Shown one piece after another: positions 1-5,394 of a DNA stretch of 7,019 bases. Origin of the DNA: Phycisphaerae bacterium (lineage in GTDB: Bacteria > Planctomycetota > Phycisphaerae > Tepidisphaerales > Tepidisphaeraceae). The position numbers and the translations under genes were made by a program. Position 1 is the stretch's first letter. The number at the start of each line of letters is the position of its first letter. Under the pieces are notes generated by a model. It was not told the origin of the DNA. It did no database searches and was given only the letters and a program-made list of their open reading frames with translations. The DNA is taken from the NCBI GenBank assembly GCA_014380825.1, contig JACMJD010000629.1:1-7019 (forward strand). Reading direction: 5' to 3'.

Positions 1-399
1 ATCGCCGGTCATCGAGATTGAGATCGCCGCGGACTTCCCGAGCATCGCAATGGGAATCGCAGACAAGAACTGCCGGATCGGCTTGAGCATTTTGAACTTC
101 GGCGGCAGCTCCGCCGCCCCGCGCAAGCTGCCAATCAGAAACACGCCCAGCGTCTGAAGCTGCTTGGCCATTTCCATCGCGACGAATCCACCAAACGACG
201 CCCCGCCGACAAAGCATGGCCGCTTCGGATCGATCTGCAACGCCCATCGCTTGGCGTACGACTGGATCGAATCATTCGGCGCGGGCGTGATCCACTTCGG
301 TACGACGAGATTTGGGAAGACATTGCGCTGAGGCGTGAACAGTCGCTCGTCAGCGCCCATGCCTGGCACGAGGATCAGCGGTGGTTGAAGTTCGGCCAT
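1..399 (-). CDS. alpha/beta hydrolase, N-terminal part (gene continues past left edge)
   Basis: The reverse strand reads open from an ATG at 399-397 to the window edge, giving 133 residues without a stop, so the 3' part is missing. The protein begins MAELQPPLILVPGMGADERL. The LVPGMG stretch (residues 10-15) fits the strand and oxyanion-hole loop that opens alpha/beta hydrolase folds. GASFGG at residues 66-71 fits the G-x-S-x-G nucleophile elbow, with Ser68 as the presumed catalytic serine. The Asp/Glu and His of the triad would lie beyond the edge and cannot be checked. The substrate is unknown; the family includes esterases, lipases, thioesterases and C-C hydrolases. No Shine-Dalgarno sequence lies at normal distance from the start, and a -10-like TACGAT (412-407) ends seven bases before the ATG. 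It is divergent to ada, with a large palindrome between them. The fold is fairly secure; the function is not. Confidence 0.8.
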   Translation of the reverse strand, partial: MAELQPPLILVPGMGADERLFTPQRNVFPNLVVPKWITPAPNDSIQSYAKRWALQIDPKRPCFVGGASFGGFVAMEMAKQLQTLGVFLIGSLRGAAELPPKFKMLKPIRQFLSAIPIAMLGKSAAISISMTGD

Positions 400-406
400 T
401 CATCGG

Positions 407-412
407 ATCGTA
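407..412 (-). promoter_or_regulatory. possible -10 box for the hydrolase gene
   Basis: On the reverse strand TACGAT (4 of 6 matches to TATAAT) ends seven bases before the ATG at 399. If used, transcription would begin at or very near the start codon, giving a leaderless or nearly leaderless message. No convincing -35 box is visible because the upstream DNA is the palindrome at 421-480. The call is weak. Confidence 0.2.
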
Positions 413-420
413 GCATCCTC

Positions 421-480
421 GTATCACGGGCGTCTCGACCGTGTGCGGTTCGCGGCGCACGGGCGAGACGCCCGTGATAC
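421..480. repeat. 60-bp near-perfect palindrome, REP/BIME-like
   Basis: The arms GTATCACGGGCGTCTCG (421-437) and CGAGACGCCCGTGATAC (464-480) are perfect 17-bp inverted repeats. Pairing continues inward through 446/455 with one mismatch (438/463) and one G-T pair (444/457), leaving an 8-base loop. Each half is itself a shorter palindrome; in the right half CACGGGCG and CGCCCGTG flank AGA at 458-476. The structure is therefore two head-to-head palindromic units, like bacterial interspersed mosaic elements built from REP units. It lies between the divergent hydrolase and ada genes, so it is not a simple terminator for either. Similar CACGGGCG...CGCCCGTG units are, to my knowledge, abundant between planctomycete genes. 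Reading through it produces a spurious GRDARDT peptide, which argues against extending ada upstream. Confidence 0.85.
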
Positions 481-525
481 GTCGCAACTTGAATACCTCG
501 CTCGAAAATCGTCGGCGCGTCATGC

Positions 526-531
526 TATGCT
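526..531 (+). promoter_or_regulatory. possible -10 box for ada
   Basis: TATGCT (4 of 6 matches to TATAAT) ends 16 bases before the preferred ada ATG at 548 and would give a leader of roughly ten bases. No matching -35 hexamer is seen at the usual 16-18 base spacing. I could not identify a clear Ada box of the E. coli type, so autoregulation cannot be read from the sequence. Confidence 0.2.
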
Positions 532-547
532 GCTTTATTGTTTCAAC

Positions 548-1645
548 ATGTCCACCACACTCCCATCCATCGCCGTCATGCAGCGGGCGTTTGCTCGGAA
601 AGATCCGTCGTTTGATGGCACGTTCTTCGTCGCCGTGAAAACGACCAGTATTTTTTGCAGGCCAGTCTGTCGCGCGAAGCCGCCGCGGGTGGAGAATGTG
701 GAATTCTTTCCCAGTGCGCAGGAAGCACTCTATCACGGCTATCGACCATGCAAATTGTGCAAGCCGTTGGATGGCGGAGCGCGGCCGCCGGAGCTGGTGG
801 CGAAGCTGATGAAGCTGGTCGAGCAGGACCCGGCGCGGCGACTCACCGAGCGCGACCTGCGCGAGCTGATGATCGATCCGACCACCGCCCGCCGGCAGTT
901 TCGGTCGCACTGTCACACGACGTTTTCCGCGTATCAGCGAGCGCGACGGATGGGTCTGGCGTTGCGCGATGTGCGCAACGGCAAGAGCGTGATTGGCGCG
1001 CAGACCGTGGCCGGGTTTGAATCGAGCAGCGGATTCCGCGACGCCTTCGCCAAGATGTTCGGCACGACCGCATCGAATGCGCGGGATGTGAAGATCCTGA
1101 CCGCGAAATGGCTCAGCACGCCGCTGGGTCCGATGCTGGCGATCGCCAACGACGACGGCATCGCATTGTTCGACTTCATCGATCGCAAGGGCCTTGAGCG
1201 GGCGATCGGCCGACTGCGGACCCGCTGCGGCACGCGCGGAACGCCCGCCGTGATCGTGGCGGGCGAGCATCGACATCTAACCGAGCTACAAAATCAGATG
1301 ACGGCATACTTCGCGGGCGCAAGGCGCGAGTTCGAAGTGAAACTCGCAGTCTGCGGCAGCGATTTCGAAAAACGCTCGTGGGATTTCCTCCGCACGATCC
1401 CGTTCGGCCAGACGCGGAGTTATCGCGATCAGGCGATCGCGCTGGGTCAGCCGAAAGCGATTCGAGCGGTCGGTCGCGCGAATGGTATGAACTATCTCGG
1501 CATCATCATCCCATGTCACCGAGTGGTCGGCGCGAATGGCGATCTCACCGGTTACGGCGGCGGGCTGGCGCGCAAGCGATGGTTGCTGGATCACGAGAGG
1601 AAGATCGCCTCCGCCTCCTCTTGCGGTACGGCGAGAGCGGATTGA
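548..1645 (+). CDS. ada: bifunctional Ada: DNA methylphosphotriester / O6-methylguanine methyltransferase and transcriptional regulator
   Basis: This 365-residue protein has the three-part plan of E. coli Ada (354 residues). The N-terminal zinc domain carries Cys37, Cys41, Cys68 and Cys71 (motifs IFCRPVCRAK and RPCKLC), matching E. coli Cys38/42/69/72; Cys37 would be the methyl acceptor from phosphotriesters that turns the protein into an activator. An AraC-type helix-turn-helix region spans about 85-180. The C-terminal methyltransferase domain (about 185-353) carries the IPCHRVVG motif with Cys323, the suicidal acceptor for O6-methylguanine. The frame is open from 443, but the upstream codons come from the palindromic repeat. 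The Met at 548 places every zinc cysteine within one residue of E. coli numbering; a Met at 527 is the alternative. Neither has a Shine-Dalgarno sequence. The last residues (about SSCGTARAD) and the TGA are encoded by a repeat copy, so the original C-terminus was probably different. No alkB or ogt lies next to it. Confidence 0.95.
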   Translation: MSTTLPSIAVMQRAFARKDPSFDGTFFVAVKTTSIFCRPVCRAKPPRVENVEFFPSAQEALYHGYRPCKLCKPLDGGARPPELVAKLMKLVEQDPARRLTERDLRELMIDPTTARRQFRSHCHTTFSAYQRARRMGLALRDVRNGKSVIGAQTVAGFESSSGFRDAFAKMFGTTASNARDVKILTAKWLSTPLGPMLAIANDDGIALFDFIDRKGLERAIGRLRTRCGTRGTPAVIVAGEHRHLTELQNQMTAYFAGARREFEVKLAVCGSDFEKRSWDFLRTIPFGQTRSYRDQAIALGQPKAIRAVGRANGMNYLGIIIPCHRVVGANGDLTGYGGGLARKRWLLDHERKIASASSCGTARAD

Positions 1646-1652
1646 GGTGAGG
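1614..1652 (+). repeat. 39-bp dispersed repeat, copy A (overlaps 3' end of ada)
   Basis: This copy matches 30 of 39 bases with the copy at 1665-1703; the last 14 bases (from GATTGAGG onward) are identical. It covers the final ada codons and the TGA at 1643-1645, so part of it is translated. Its internal dyad is more degraded than in the other copies. Confidence 0.7.
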
Positions 1653-1664
1653 GGCTTCGTCTTA

Positions 1665-1703
1665 CCTCCTCGCCCAGTACTCTGGGAGAGGATTGAGGTG
1701 AGG
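1665..1703 (+). repeat. 39-bp dispersed repeat, copy B
   Basis: A direct repeat of 1614-1652, with a recognisable dyad around CCCAGTACTCTGGG. With copy C (1757-1795, opposite orientation) it brackets about 50 bases holding the GCCTTCGC hairpin, so copies B and C look like the ends of a small non-coding element of about 130 bp. Confidence 0.7.
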
Positions 1704-1737
1704 GTCCGCGCGTACTCGCGTCTTCTCACAACGAAGA

Positions 1738-1757
1738 GCCTTCGCTGAAGCGAAGGC
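1738..1757. repeat. perfect 8-bp stem hairpin with 4-base loop
   Basis: GCCTTCGC and GCGAAGGC flank the loop TGAA. The hairpin lies between repeat copies B and C in the convergent ada/sod gap. It has no T-tract on either strand, so it is more likely part of the repeat element than a stand-alone terminator. Confidence 0.55.
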
Positions 1758-1795
1758 CTCTCACGCCTGCCCTCTCCCGGCGTACCGGGAGAGGG
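1757..1795 (-). repeat. 39-bp dispersed repeat, copy C (inverted)
   Basis: Read on the reverse strand this aligns with copies A and B (CCCTCTCCCGG, then CCGGGAGAGGG, then a GGCGTGAGAGG tail). It is the copy with the best-preserved internal palindrome and is the closest repeat to the 3' end of the superoxide dismutase gene. Confidence 0.7.
1770..1795. terminator. possible bidirectional terminator hairpin between ada and sod
   Basis: CCCTCTCCCGG and CCGGGAGAGGG form a perfect 11-bp GC-rich stem around the loop CGTA. It sits between two convergent genes (ada ends at 1645, sod ends at 1807), where a shared terminator is expected. There is no U-run after the stem in either direction, so a standard intrinsic terminator is not shown; it may only block exonucleases or pause polymerase. 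The same bases are the core of repeat copy C. Confidence 0.35.
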
Positions 1796-1806
1796 ATCGA
1801 TGCAAT

Positions 1807-2430
1807 TCACTTCGCCCGGTTGAATCGATCTTCCGCTTGCTTCCAGTTCACCACGTTCCACCACGCGGCCAGATAATCCGGCCGGCGATTCTGATACTTC
1901 AGGTAGTACGCGTGTTCCCACACGTCGTTGCCGATGACCGGGAACGCGCCTTCCATGATCGGGCTGTCCTGGTTCGCGGTGGAGATGATCTCCAGCTTCT
2001 GGCCGCGCTTGATCAGCCAGGCCCAGCCGGAGCCGAATCGTCCCACTCCGGCGGCCTGGAACAGTTCTTTGAACTTGTCGAACCCGCCGAATGTGCTGTC
2101 GATCGAGCTGGCGAGATTGCCGACGGGGTTGCCACCCATCTTTGAGCTCTCGCGCGAGCCCATGATCTCCCAGAACAGATTGTGATTGTGAATCCCGCCG
2201 CCGTTGTTGCGGACCATCGTCTTGATCTCATCCTTCACGATCGCGCAGTTGTTGGCGAGCACATCGTGCAGCGGCTTGCCATCCAGCTCCGGCTGCTTTT
2301 CCAGCGCCTTGTTGTAGTTGGTGACGTAGGCCTGATGGTGTTTGCCGTGATGAATCTCCATCGTCTGCTTATCGATGTGGGGCTCAAGCGCATCGTGCGG
2401 GAAGGGAAGTTGAACGAGTGTTTGCGGCAT
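1807..2430 (-). CDS. sodA: superoxide dismutase, Mn-type of the Fe/Mn family
   Basis: This is a complete 207-residue Fe/Mn superoxide dismutase, which converts superoxide to hydrogen peroxide and oxygen. The four metal ligands are visible: His27 (in MEIHHGKHHQAYV), His83 (in HNHNLFW), Asp169 and His173 (in DVWEHAYYL). Two features favour manganese over iron: glycines GGG at 77-79 where iron enzymes usually carry a glutamine (AAQ), and Gln154 in STANQDSP, the second-sphere glutamine position typical of Mn enzymes. Metal use cannot be proven from sequence, and cambialistic members exist. There is no signal peptide, so it is probably cytoplasmic. The start is well supported: AGAAGGAG lies seven bases upstream, the only strong Shine-Dalgarno sequence in the window. 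It is on the same strand as, and 204 bp downstream of, the DedA gene, but with a repeat and its own likely promoter between. Confidence 0.96.
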   Translation of the reverse strand: MPQTLVQLPFPHDALEPHIDKQTMEIHHGKHHQAYVTNYNKALEKQPELDGKPLHDVLANNCAIVKDEIKTMVRNNGGGIHNHNLFWEIMGSRESSKMGGNPVGNLASSIDSTFGGFDKFKELFQAAGVGRFGSGWAWLIKRGQKLEIISTANQDSPIMEGAFPVIGNDVWEHAYYLKYQNRRPDYLAAWWNVVNWKQAEDRFNRAK

Positions 2431-2437
2431 GGAGAGG

Positions 2438-2445
2438 CTCCTTCT
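2438..2445 (-). promoter_or_regulatory. strong ribosome binding site for sodA
   Basis: AGAAGGAG on the reverse strand ends seven bases before the sodA ATG. It fixes the start and stands out because the hydrolase, ada, dedA and dsbD genes show no comparable site. Confidence 0.75.
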
Positions 2446-2463
2446 GAGTTGAATTGGTGTCGA

Positions 2464-2492
2464 AGCGTATCCCTGCGATTGGCGCGGGTCAA
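2464..2492 (-). promoter_or_regulatory. candidate sigma-70-type promoter for sodA
   Basis: On the reverse strand TTGACC (2492-2487, 5 of 6 matches to TTGACA) is followed after exactly 17 bases by TACGCT (2469-2464, 3 of 6 matches to TATAAT). This would start transcription near 2457, leaving a leader of about 27 bases that contains the Shine-Dalgarno sequence. It lies just downstream of the compound repeat and suggests sodA need not depend on read-through from dedA. Confidence 0.4.
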
Positions 2493-2498
2493 CGTGGG

Positions 2499-2653
2499 AA
2501 TGCAGAATGAAGAATGAAGAACGAAAGCGTGTTCAGCCACAAAGGCACGAAGAGCACGAAGAATTCACAAACAACTCGTTTTGGTTCTCTTCGTGTCCTT
2601 CGTGCCTTCGTGGCCGCATTGCATTCTGCACTCTTCATTCTGCCTTCTGCATT
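2499..2653. repeat. compound inverted repeat (CACGAAG type) between dedA and sodA
   Basis: The inner arms at 2537-2562 and 2588-2613 are inverted copies matching 23 of 26 bases (CCACAAAGGCACGAAG against CCACGAAGGCACGAAG at their outer parts), able to form a long hairpin with about a 25-base loop. They are flanked by AGAATGAAGA-rich tracts in opposite orientation at about 2499-2523 and 2617-2653. This nested design is a familiar intergenic repeat in planctomycetes and related environmental genomes, and gives false ORFs with peptides such as HKGTKSTK. It overlaps the 3' end of dedA and supplies that gene's stop codon. There is no sign of a transposase. Confidence 0.8.
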
Positions 2654-3351
2654 GGCTTATGCGGATGCGGGATTTTCTCAGCGGCTTGGGCAACCTTCTC
2701 GACGACCTTGACTTCAATCGCTTCGACTTGAGCCGCGTGACGTCGGCGCCAGATGAACCACGCGATCAATCCGACCGCCAGCAGCACGCCGCCGACGAAG
2801 AACCATTCCTTGAACTCTCGGATGCGCGCTTCGGTGAGGTTGTTGCCCAGCCAATATCCGACCGCGACGAAAAACCCGCCGCTGACAAGCGCGGCCAGGC
2901 CATCCGCGATGATGAACTTGACGAAGTTGTAGCGCGTCGCGCCCGCGGCCACCACCATCGCGCCGCGGATTCCGGCGAACAATCGCCCCACCGCGACCAC
3001 CCAGATGCCGTAGCGATCGAACATCTTCTCGACGCGCTCGATCCGCGCGCGGGTCACGTGCTTGCCGATGAACGGCACGCGCGTGATTTCCATCCCATAT
3101 TTCCTGGCGATGTTGTAGAGCACGCAATCGCCGCCGATGATCCCGCACCACGCGGCGATCGCGACGATCACGAGATTCATCTGCCCCTTGGCCACCAGCG
3201 CGCCGCCGATGATCAGCGGGACGTCCTCCGGCAATGGCAACCCAAGTCCGCACGCGAACAGCAGCCCGAACAGCACGAAATAGCCGCCCGTCTGAATCCA
3301 TCCCTGGATCTGCGAAAAACTGAACGCGATAAACATTGCGGCGAACGCCAT
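2635..3351 (-). CDS. DedA/SNARE-associated family membrane protein
   Basis: This 238-residue integral membrane protein has DedA family hallmarks: LGLPLPEDVPLIIGGAL (36-52), corresponding to the re-entrant loop with its acidic residue, and GRLFAGIRG (122-130), matching the conserved G-R-x-x-x-x-x-R signature with Arg123 and Arg129, followed by AAGATRYNF. Hydrophobic stretches lie near 23-38, 58-80, 114-138, 143-168 and 183-201, followed by a basic WRRRH anchor and a charged, possibly helical tail (204-226). Some DedA members recycle undecaprenyl phosphate or phosphatidylethanolamine across the inner membrane and support proton-motive-force homeostasis; the substrate here is unknown. The last codons (PMQKAE) and the TGA lie in the CACGAAG-type repeat, so the natural end was probably changed by repeat insertion. 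The start at 3351 has no Shine-Dalgarno sequence; Met6 is an alternative. It is divergent to dsbD. Confidence 0.92.
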   Translation of the reverse strand: MAFAAMFIAFSFSQIQGWIQTGGYFVLFGLLFACGLGLPLPEDVPLIIGGALVAKGQMNLVIVAIAAWCGIIGGDCVLYNIARKYGMEITRVPFIGKHVTRARIERVEKMFDRYGIWVVAVGRLFAGIRGAMVVAAGATRYNFVKFIIADGLAALVSGGFFVAVGYWLGNNLTEARIREFKEWFFVGGVLLAVGLIAWFIWRRRHAAQVEAIEVKVVEKVAQAAEKIPHPHKPMQKAE

Positions 3352-3363
3352 TGAGGCCAGCCT

Positions 3364-3369
3364 AGATTA
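3364..3369 (-). promoter_or_regulatory. possible -10 box for dedA
   Basis: TAATCT on the reverse strand (4 of 6 matches) ends 12 bases before the dedA ATG. TTGAAA at 3387-3382 resembles a -35 box, but the spacer would be only 12 bases, so the pair is not a normal promoter. The 91-bp gap shared with dsbD must hold both promoters, which is the main reason to note it. Confidence 0.2.
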
Positions 3370-3428
3370 GAACACGCGACCTTTCAAACTGAGTATTTGT
3401 CGCGCAACTACGAGTCGTCGCGGCGCGG

Positions 3429-3436
3429 TATATACT
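3429..3436 (+). promoter_or_regulatory. -10 box (TATATACT) immediately ahead of dsbD
   Basis: TATACT at 3431-3436 matches TATAAT at 5 of 6 positions and is an AT island in GC-rich DNA. It ends only six bases before the ATG at 3443, so transcription would begin at about the A of that ATG. No -35 hexamer is seen at standard spacing. If real, the dsbD message is leaderless, consistent with the absence of a Shine-Dalgarno sequence. Confidence 0.45.
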
Positions 3437-3442
3437 GTGACG

Positions 3443-5245
3443 ATGATTCGAGGGCTAAGGATTCTGATCGCCTGCGTCGCGTTGCTGAGTTCGGTCGGCT
3501 TCGCGCAGAATTTCTCGACCACGTTTCCGGCGACGTTTCCCACCGCAGAAGCTTCGGCAACGATCAAGATCGATTATGTGAAGATCACGCCCGCGCTGAA
3601 CTATTCCGCGCTACAGGCCGGCCAGCAGGCGGTGCTGGCGGTGGCGCTGGACATCGAAGAAGGCTATCACTCGCAATCGCACGTGCCGGTCGGCGACGGG
3701 AACATCAAGACGGAAGTCGTCATCGAACCGAATACGGCCCTGAAGATTTCCGCTCCGCTTTATCCACCCGGCAAAGACATCTTCCCCAAAGCGCTCGGGC
3801 ATCTGAATGTGTACGACGGTCGCGCGATCATCTACGTGCCGATCGAGGTGAAACCCGACGCGAAGTCCGGCGATATCGAGATCAAAGGGACGCTCATGAT
3901 TCAGGTGTGCGACGACAACCAGTGCTACATGCCGGAGGATGTGCCGTTCACGATCGCGACGAAGATCGTCCCGCCCGGGCAACCGCTGAGCGCGAACCAT
4001 CCTGAGCTGTTCAAAGATTTTGATCCGACGACATTTGTCCGCGCCACCGACGCTCCCGTTAGCGGCAGGCCAGCGTGGCAGCAATTTGGCTTCGCCTTTT
4101 TCGTCGGGATGCTCTTCAACGTGATGCCGTGCGTGCTGCCGATCGTGCCGTTAAAGCTGATGGGCTTTTACAACGCGTCGCAGGAACATCGCGCCAAGAG
4201 TCTGGCGCTGGGCGCGGTATTCAGCATCGGATTGATCGCCACCTTCGGCGCGCTCGCGCTGCTGGTCGTGGTCTTTCGCACGCTGGCGTGGGGCGAGTTG
4301 TTCAGCAACCCGTGGTTCGTCGGCGCGATCGTCATCATCCTGCTGATTCTGGCGCTGCAGACATTCGGCGCGTTCGAGGTCGTGCTGCCGAACGCGATCT
4401 ACAGTGTCGCACCGAAAAGCGAAACGTACCTCGGCAATTTCCTCTTCGGAATATTGACTGCCATTCTCTCGACGCCGTGCACGTTCGGAATGTTTCTCGG
4501 GCTTCTGGTCTGGGCGTCATCGCAGGCGGCGATTATCGGCGTGGCAGTGATCATGACGGTGGGCGTTGGGATGGCGTTTCCGTATTTCGTGCTGAGCGCG
4601 TTCCCCGAAGTCGCGAAAAACTTCCCGCGCACCGGACCCTGGGCGGAAATCGTCAAGCAGATGATGGGATTTCTGCTGATCGCGACGGCCGTGTATTTTG
4701 GCCGGCGGTTCTTGCCAGAGTCGGTCAGCGACACCGGATTCTGGTGGCTGCTGTTCGCCGTGATCGCGGCCGCGGGGGTTTTCCTCGTCGCGCGAACGCT
4801 TCACTTCACGAAGCGGGCGCTGCCCGTCGCAATCGCAATCGGCGTCGCATTGCTGCTGGTCGCGCCGTCGTTCGCCGTCGTGCAGCGGCTGACTTACAAG
4901 CCGATCAACTGGATCAAATACTCGCCCGAGGCGCTGGCGGACGCGCGAGCGAAGGGCAAGTCCGTCGTCGTCAAATTCACCGCAACGTGGTGCGGCAACT
5001 GCCAGGTGATCGAAGGCACGGTTTATGTCGACAAGCGCACGGTCGAAGCGGTGAAACGAGACGGCGTGGTGATGATCAAAGCCGATCTCACGAGCAAGTC
5101 CGCCGCGGGATGGGATCTGCTTCGCAGCCTGCATCCGGTCGGCGCCATTCCGTTTACGGCCGTCTATCTACCGAGTGAAACGGAACCACGCAGGCTCGCG
5201 GGAATCTATCAATCGGATGACTTGCTGCAGTCGCTGTCGCGCTGA
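3443..5245 (+). CDS. dsbD: thiol:disulfide interchange protein DsbD-type (three-domain transmembrane electron carrier)
   Basis: The 600-residue protein carries all three DsbD modules and so should move electrons from cytoplasmic thioredoxin to periplasmic thiol proteins. A signal peptide (1-21, cleavage likely at GFA|QN) is followed by the periplasmic alpha domain (about 22-200) with Cys156 and Cys161. The membrane beta domain (about 210-478, roughly eight hydrophobic segments) has Cys230 in NVMPCVLP and Cys346 in STPCTFGMF. The C-terminal thioredoxin domain (about 480-600) has Cys517 and Cys520 in ATWCGNCQ. Compared with E. coli DsbD, the alpha pair is C-x4-C rather than C-x5-C, and the second membrane cysteine is followed by TFGM rather than the usual T-A-P. 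The start at 3443 is preferred because a TATACT box ends six bases before it; a GTG at 3437 would add two residues. It stands alone, divergent from dedA and convergent with the lipoprotein gene. Likely clients include Dsb isomerases or cytochrome c maturation proteins, none present here. Confidence 0.95.
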   Translation: MIRGLRILIACVALLSSVGFAQNFSTTFPATFPTAEASATIKIDYVKITPALNYSALQAGQQAVLAVALDIEEGYHSQSHVPVGDGNIKTEVVIEPNTALKISAPLYPPGKDIFPKALGHLNVYDGRAIIYVPIEVKPDAKSGDIEIKGTLMIQVCDDNQCYMPEDVPFTIATKIVPPGQPLSANHPELFKDFDPTTFVRATDAPVSGRPAWQQFGFAFFVGMLFNVMPCVLPIVPLKLMGFYNASQEHRAKSLALGAVFSIGLIATFGALALLVVVFRTLAWGELFSNPWFVGAIVIILLILALQTFGAFEVVLPNAIYSVAPKSETYLGNFLFGILTAILSTPCTFGMFLGLLVWASSQAAIIGVAVIMTVGVGMAFPYFVLSAFPEVAKNFPRTGPWAEIVKQMMGFLLIATAVYFGRRFLPESVSDTGFWWLLFAVIAAAGVFLVARTLHFTKRALPVAIAIGVALLLVAPSFAVVQRLTYKPINWIKYSPEALADARAKGKSVVVKFTATWCGNCQVIEGTVYVDKRTVEAVKRDGVVMIKADLTSKSAAGWDLLRSLHPVGAIPFTAVYLPSETEPRRLAGIYQSDDLLQSLSR

Positions 5246-5272
5246 GAAGTTGATCAGCGTCAAGAAGCGCCA

Positions 5273-5350
5273 TGTCATCCTGAGGTACTCCGAAGGATCT
5301 GGCCGGCGCTGGCAAGCGGGCCAGATGCTTCGGAGTACCTCAGCATGACA
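5273..5350. repeat. long hairpin repeat (32-bp arms) in the convergent gap after dsbD
   Basis: The arms at 5273-5304 and 5319-5350 are inverted copies matching at 30 of 32 positions around a 14-base loop; the core is CTGAGGTACTCCGAAG. This is another dispersed intergenic repeat type that I associate with planctomycetes and other environmental bacteria. It lies between convergent dsbD and the lipoprotein gene, where it could end transcription from both sides, though no T-run follows. A 12-base piece of the right arm (CTCAGCATGACA) recurs in direct orientation at 5383-5394, and AGAAGCG (5263-5269) mirrors CGCTTCT (5368-5374), hinting at a nested or decayed second unit. Confidence 0.85.
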
Positions 5351-5382
5351 ACACGTGGTTGATTTGCCGCTTCTGAGACACT

Positions 5383-5394
5383 CTCAGCATGACA
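5383..5394 (+). repeat. partial extra copy of the CTCAGCATGACA arm
   Basis: This identical 12-base copy of 5339-5350 lies 44 bases downstream, just before the end of the lipoprotein gene. It suggests the region is two nested repeat units, one truncated, rather than a single hairpin. Confidence 0.5.

Noticed and set aside
443..547. N-terminal extension of ada to an ATG at 443
   Set aside because: The extra codons are translated from the palindromic repeat (GRDARDT), and E. coli Ada numbering fits the start at 548.
350..1276. A 308-codon open frame on the minus strand across ada
   Set aside because: It lies antisense to a gene with all expected Ada catalytic and zinc residues, and its translation is rich in Arg, His and Ala without domain features; it is a GC-rich shadow frame that also runs through the palindrome.
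421..2653. CRISPR array
   Set aside because: The repeats are inverted and differ from each other; there are no regularly spaced identical direct repeats with unique spacers and no cas genes.
2507..2731. Small plus-strand frames in the sodA/dedA gap
   Set aside because: They are made from the CACGAAG-type repeat and antisense dedA sequence; the peptides (HKGTKSTK, HEEHEE) are typical false ORFs of this repeat.
2581..3354. A 257-codon plus-strand frame opposite dedA
   Set aside because: Its translation is highly charged and lacks features, whereas the minus strand encodes clear DedA motifs and membrane segments.
4075..5178. A 367-codon plus-strand frame inside dsbD
   Set aside because: It is a frame-shifted reading of dsbD, arginine-rich and without domains; dsbD has all six functional cysteines in its own frame.
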